Origin: Limonium bicolor
Taxonomy: Eukaryota; Streptophyta; Magnoliopsida; Caryophyllales; Plumbaginaceae
Reading direction: 5' to 3'
Assembly: GCA_023374045.1 (NCBI GenBank)
Contig: CM041777.1
Coordinates: 479,857,594-479,921,593 of the forward strand
DNA: 64,000 bases
The notes below the pieces were generated by a model. That model was given only the letters and a program-made list of their open reading frames with translations. It had not been told where the DNA came from and ran no database searches. Shown piece by piece: positions 60,001 to 64,000 of this stretch. Each line of letters begins with the position of its first letter. Positions within the stretch are counted from its first letter, which is position 1. Made by a program: the position numbers and the translations under genes.

Positions 60001-61279
60001 GAAGGTAAAAGAGACCTAGGGGATTAGTAACTCCCTTGAGACATGGTCGACCTCCTATAAGAGAGTTTACCCGGTATAAGAATATAACCGAAAGTATGAG
60101 TATATGTATTGTAAAGGTAACTCTTAAAACCTAAGATTAACCAAACTTGAGTAATGTTCCCTAGGTCATTAGAAACATCGAGAGTGATGCTTCTAGACTA
60201 ATATACATGATATAAATTATAACTCCGAGAGAGGAGTATATGGGAATGTGAGAAGTCCGAGAGTAGTCGGACCTATGTAAAAAGAGTTAGGAACTAAGAG
60301 AGAGTTCCGGGAGCTAGTTGAACCTTCCCACCATGCTAGACCCAGAGTAGGGTCGAAACCGGGGAAGTAAGACTATGCTCGAGAGCCATGAGTTTTGGCT
60401 TGAGTATGTATTAAGAGTAACAAGCGTGACGTAGGAGACCTGTAGTGTCTCGAGAATCTACAAGAGCTTGAGCATGAATAACCCAAGAGAGTGGGTGAGT
60501 TAACGAGTATAAATAACCCGAGAGAAAGGGGTGAGTATATGTATGAGTAACCCGAGAGAATGGGTAAGTATAAGAATGAGTAGCCCAAGAGAATGGGTGT
60601 GTATACGAATAAGTAACCCGAGAGAGCGGGTGAGGTATTGAATAAGTAAACAAGGCATAGTGAGGAATAACCCTCAATGCCTAAGAGTAACCAGTTACCA
60701 CTAACAACATTGTTATGTTAGTTAGGAATCGTGTTCCGTGATTGGATGTAGATTCCTTGTGATATACATATATATTGTATTGCCATGATGCATGTTGTTT
60801 GATTAAAATGAACTCCATGTATATCCGACCCAAAGTAGTCGGCGTACCGCGGTTAGCACGCGGTATATGCGAATTTCATATTCAGCGTAAGCTGACCCCC
60901 TAGGGGGAACGTTTTTAGTGTGCAGGTACTTGAAACTGACCACCGTTCGAGAGAGTAGGACGGGGACTGCTGTGAGCATGGGTAGTTAGATTGTAATTAC
61001 TTATGCGTTTGAATGAGGTGTAAGTCCGAGTATGTTTCGGCATCCGTATATTGTAGACTCGGTATAGTAGAGATATGAATTGAGTATTGTATTTGTATGA
61101 AGTACTCGGTTGTTCCAGTTCATCAGACCGTTACGGTATGTAAGAAAGGCCTGGTTAGCCACATGGGTGGCTAACGGCGTTGTTTCACCCCTCGTTGTAA
61201 TTAGAGTTCCGCTGCGCGAGTAGGAGTAATTAGTAACGGTTTAAGAGGTAACGATGAGATTAACGGTTGGGGTGTTACA
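57037..61279 (+). mobile_element. 3' LTR of E (4243 bp)
   Basis: Nearly identical to 47783-52028; the differences are mostly single-base runs and a few small indels. It ends GGGGTGTTACA followed by CAGTG and the LINE frame. Confidence 0.95.
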
Positions 61280-64000
61280 CAGTGTGCGATAAAGCTTAGT
61301 GAGTGGAAAGGTTGGTCTATCTCCAAAATAAAATGGAAGATCAACTCTAAGAAGAAAGAACTTGGAAATATTTTGATAAGTGATAGCTCCCTGGGAGCAA
61401 TCAATAACAGAAAGAGATTGTTAATGGAAATTGAGATGCTTGCATTTCGTGAAGAAATCTGGTGGAAGCAAAGATCCAGAGATATTTGGATTAAGGAAGG
61501 AGATAAGAATACAGGCTACTTTCATGCTAGGGCGTCTTCTATTAAAAGATCCAAAGAAATTTTTGGCCTTATGGGACCAGGGAACAATATGCATTATTCT
61601 TGGCAGAGCATTGAATCTATTTCTAGAGAGTATTTTCTAGATCTGTTCTCCTCTACTCGGCCTCAGACGGATATGGATTTCATCTCGGCAGTGGAGGGGC
61701 GCCTGAATGCTAGATTTACAAGTGAGCTGTCTAGGCCTTATACCAAAGATGAAATCTTATCAGCTGTCAAACAGCTTGGCTCTGATAAAGCCCCTGGACC
61801 AGATGGATTCAATGGCAAATTCTATATCACCTTTTGGCACATCATCGGCAACCAAATTATTGGAGCTGTCTTGCCTATCCTTAGAGGACAGCCCCTTCCG
61901 GATTCCCTTAATGATTATTTCATCACTCTCATTCCGAAGTTGACGGGAGCTACTGATATTGACAAATTTAGACCAATAGCCCTCTGCAATTTTGTGTATA
62001 AGATTGCCTCTAAGACCTTGGCAAACAGAATTCAGCATATCCTCCCGCATCTCATTTCACAAAACCAATCTGGGTTTGTGAAAGGAAGACTTATCACGGA
62101 TAATATTATCTTAGCTGGTGAGCTCCAGCATTTTTTAGAGAAGAATCAAGCCGTTAAGAAAGGTTTCTTTGCGCTAAAATTGGATCTAAGCAAGGCCTAT
62201 GACAGATTAGAGTGGTCCTTCCTCCAACAGGTTCTTATATCGATGGGTTTTCCTTCAAACTGGATCAATCCTGTCATGAATTGTGTGCGATCAGTTAGAT
62301 GCTCTATCCTCATCAATGGTATACCAGGTAAGTCTTTCACTCAGTCTCGAGGAATAAGACAAGGGGACCCTCTTTCTCCTTTCTTATTTATCCTGGCCCA
62401 GGAAGCTTTATCTAGTTTCCTTAATAAAGCTGAAATTAGGGGAGACTACCATGGTATTAAACTCACCCCTCAGTGTCCTTCTGTCTCTCATCTTGCCTTT
62501 GCGGATGATATCCTTCTCTTTGGTAAGGCTTGCCCCACAAATATTCTGTACCTCAATCAAACTCTTGCCAAATTCCTCAAAGCCTCAGGTCACAAAATTA
62601 ACCTCAATAAATCAGAACTTGTCTTTAGTAAAAAACTTTCCCCTTCCATTAAAGACAATCTAGCCAACATACTTAATGTCCAAGAGATCCCTTCCTTCAC
62701 CAAATATCTCGGTCTCCCTCTCAAAATTGGCAGGAAGAAGTATGATCTCTTCACTTATCTCTTGGATTCTGTACACAAAAGGATCTCCGGCTGGTCAAAA
62801 CCCATGGCCCAGGCAGCTAGGTCTATTATGGTTGCAAGTGTTCTTCAGTCCATCCCCAACTACACCATGTCCCTTTTCTCACTACCAAAGGGTATCATCG
62901 CCAAACTCAATTCAGCTTTCTCCTCCTTCTGGTGGAGTGGTAAAGTGGATAAAAAAGCTCTCCATTGGATCAAATGGTCAAAGATTTGTGATAAAGTTGA
63001 CAAAGGCGGGTTAGGATTCAGAGAAGTGGAAGATTTTAATAAAGCTCTCCTTGTTAAACAGCTTTGGAGATTGCTTACTGAGCCTAATTCCCTGGTGGCA
63101 CAAGTCATGAAACAAATCTATTATCCTAATACCAATATAAGAGAGTGCCAGTCTGGAAATAAAGGAAGCACGATATGGAAGTCTTTCTCTTCGGTGTTGG
63201 ATATATTCAGGGATGGCACCCGGTTGCAATATGACCCTGGAGCAAGCCCTCAGTCGAATAATGGAGATGTTGGTAACAATTCTTGGATCTGGATCCATTC
63301 CCAAGATAGAAAGTTTTCGGTCAAGTCGGCCTATAACTTTTTAGTGAATGACTCAGAGGCTGATAGTACTTCGAACCCTTCCCATTTTGCTAGCAGAGTT
63401 TGCAATAAAATCATCACCACCTTATGTTGCCCCAGAGTGAAGCTTAATCTATGGAAATTCCTATTTAACATCATCCCATGTCAGGACAATCTTGCGAGGC
63501 GCATTGGTGGAGAGTCCAAGTGCTTCTTTTGTGGGGATAAAGATAACCTTGCCCACTGTTTTTTCCACTGTTGTGCAGTGACTGAGACATGGAAGGATCT
63601 GATTGATGTTAAGGGTGTCCCTACTCATGTGGAAGGTCTTATGGATTGGTTCTATCGTAAGGCAAACGAGTGGAATGCCAAGAAGCTTTCCTATATAGCT
63701 AATAACCTTTGGGTTATTTATGCTGCTAGGAACAAAATCAAGCATAATTTGGAGCTGTCTTGGTGGAAAGTAGTTGAGGAGAACAGAGCCTTTACTGATG
63801 CCTACATTCAGGTGATGAAGAACTCCAGTTCTCCTATTGCTCAGAGACACTGGTCTCCTCCCCCTTGTGGTTTCTCTAATATCTGTACAGGTATGCATAA
63901 AAGCCTCTATGGGGACAGGATTATAGCGGGGCTGATTCGTAATGAGTTTGGCTCCCCTATCGCAGCTTTCAATCGAAGAATCTCTAGCACTATTAAGGTG
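61280..64000 (+). CDS. LINE ORF2, reverse transcriptase part (open to window end)
   Basis: This encodes the L1 reverse transcriptase used in target-primed reverse transcription. Reading from 61280 in the phase set by the endonuclease part gives 907 codons with no stop to the window end. Motifs in order are KAPGPDGF, RPIALCNFVYKI, QSGFVKGR, the catalytic KLDLSKAYDRLEW (Asp at 62183), RQGDPLSPFLF, the catalytic FADD (62498-62509) and KYLGLPL. A zf-RVT finger follows (about 63400-63600, with Cys/His residues in CFFCG and HCFFHC), then GLIRNEFGSPIAAF, which resembles the start of an RNase H domain. The first five bases repeat the CAGTG target duplication. All RT key residues seen are intact. The C-terminus is outside the window. 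Confidence 0.93.

Larger units (their letters stand above)
47783..61279 (+). mobile_element. Element E: complete plus-strand LTR retrotransposon inside the LINE
   Basis: LTRs of 4246 bp (47783-52028) and 4243 bp (57037-61279) bound a 5008-bp interior. CAGTG duplicates the LINE target at 47778-47782 and 61280-61284. The PBS is at 52033-52044 and the 3' PPT ends at 57036. The two LTRs are almost identical, so insertion is recent. The LTR starts TTTAATACCCC rather than TG, in both copies. The interior has no recognisable protein domain. Confidence 0.95.
46956..64000 (+). mobile_element. L1-type LINE (partial), interrupted by element E
   Basis: An endonuclease region (46956-47782) and a reverse transcriptase region (61280-64000) belong to one ORF2 separated by element E. 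The element runs past the window end, and no ORF1 or poly(A) tail is seen. Domain order is apurinic-like endonuclease, RT, zf-RVT zinc finger, then probably the start of an RNase H domain, which fits plant L1 lineages. The open frame suggests the LINE was young when E inserted. Confidence 0.93.

Overview
The window looks like repeat-rich intergenic DNA from a flowering plant. It is AT-rich and contains long LTR retrotransposons primed by plant initiator-Met tRNA, a plant L1-type LINE, MITEs and a fold-back element. I found no host protein-coding gene, rRNA, tRNA or CRISPR array. The species cannot be determined from the sequence. The only convincing protein-coding sequence is the ORF2 of the LINE at the right end.

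Layout. (1) 1-6528 is the 3' part of a plus-strand LTR element ('element 1'): internal sequence to 2110, then a 4.4-kb 3' LTR. (2) 6529-10293 is AT-rich sequence with a MITE-like end and a 2.35-kb fold-back element (7778-10129). The fold-back element carries ~260-bp tandem units, and one unit is split by a Harbinger-type MITE (8335-9392, TSD TTA). (3) 10294-46124 is a four-level nest. Solo LTR A (minus, TSD GATTT) contains solo LTR B (minus, TSD ATTAC). B contains the complete element C (minus, 13988-40987, TSD TTTGG). The left LTR of C contains the complete element D (plus, 15418-26755). (4) 46125-64000 is a LINE split by the complete element E (plus, 47783-61279, TSD CAGTG). The LINE reading frame resumes in phase on the other side and stays open to the window end.

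The LTR elements (1, A, B, C, D, E) form one diverged superfamily. Shared features are LTR ends of about TGAAATACCCC...GGGGTGTTACA, a PBS TGGTATCAGAGC, a PPT AAGGGGGGTAGA, very long LTRs (2.8-5.1 kb) and 5.0-5.7-kb interiors with no recognisable gag or pol. This resembles the non-autonomous LARD type. The terminal signatures recall Tekay/Del-like Ty3/Gypsy elements, which could supply proteins in trans (inference).

The most interesting signal is in this non-coding part. Short RNA-like hairpins recur at equivalent places in the diverged elements, several with compensatory base changes. They comprise a hairpin enclosing the PBS, a GCACTTGC hairpin about 1 kb downstream, a two-part CCGCA/CTCC hairpin, an internal polypurine tract next to a hairpin, a hairpin beside the 3' PPT, a U5 hairpin, and a block with GNRA-type tetraloops. 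Each LTR family except D also carries its own short array of palindromic repeats, with a period of 72 bp in three of them although the sequences differ. Together this suggests a conserved RNA architecture for packaging, dimerisation or priming in retroelements that encode no protein.
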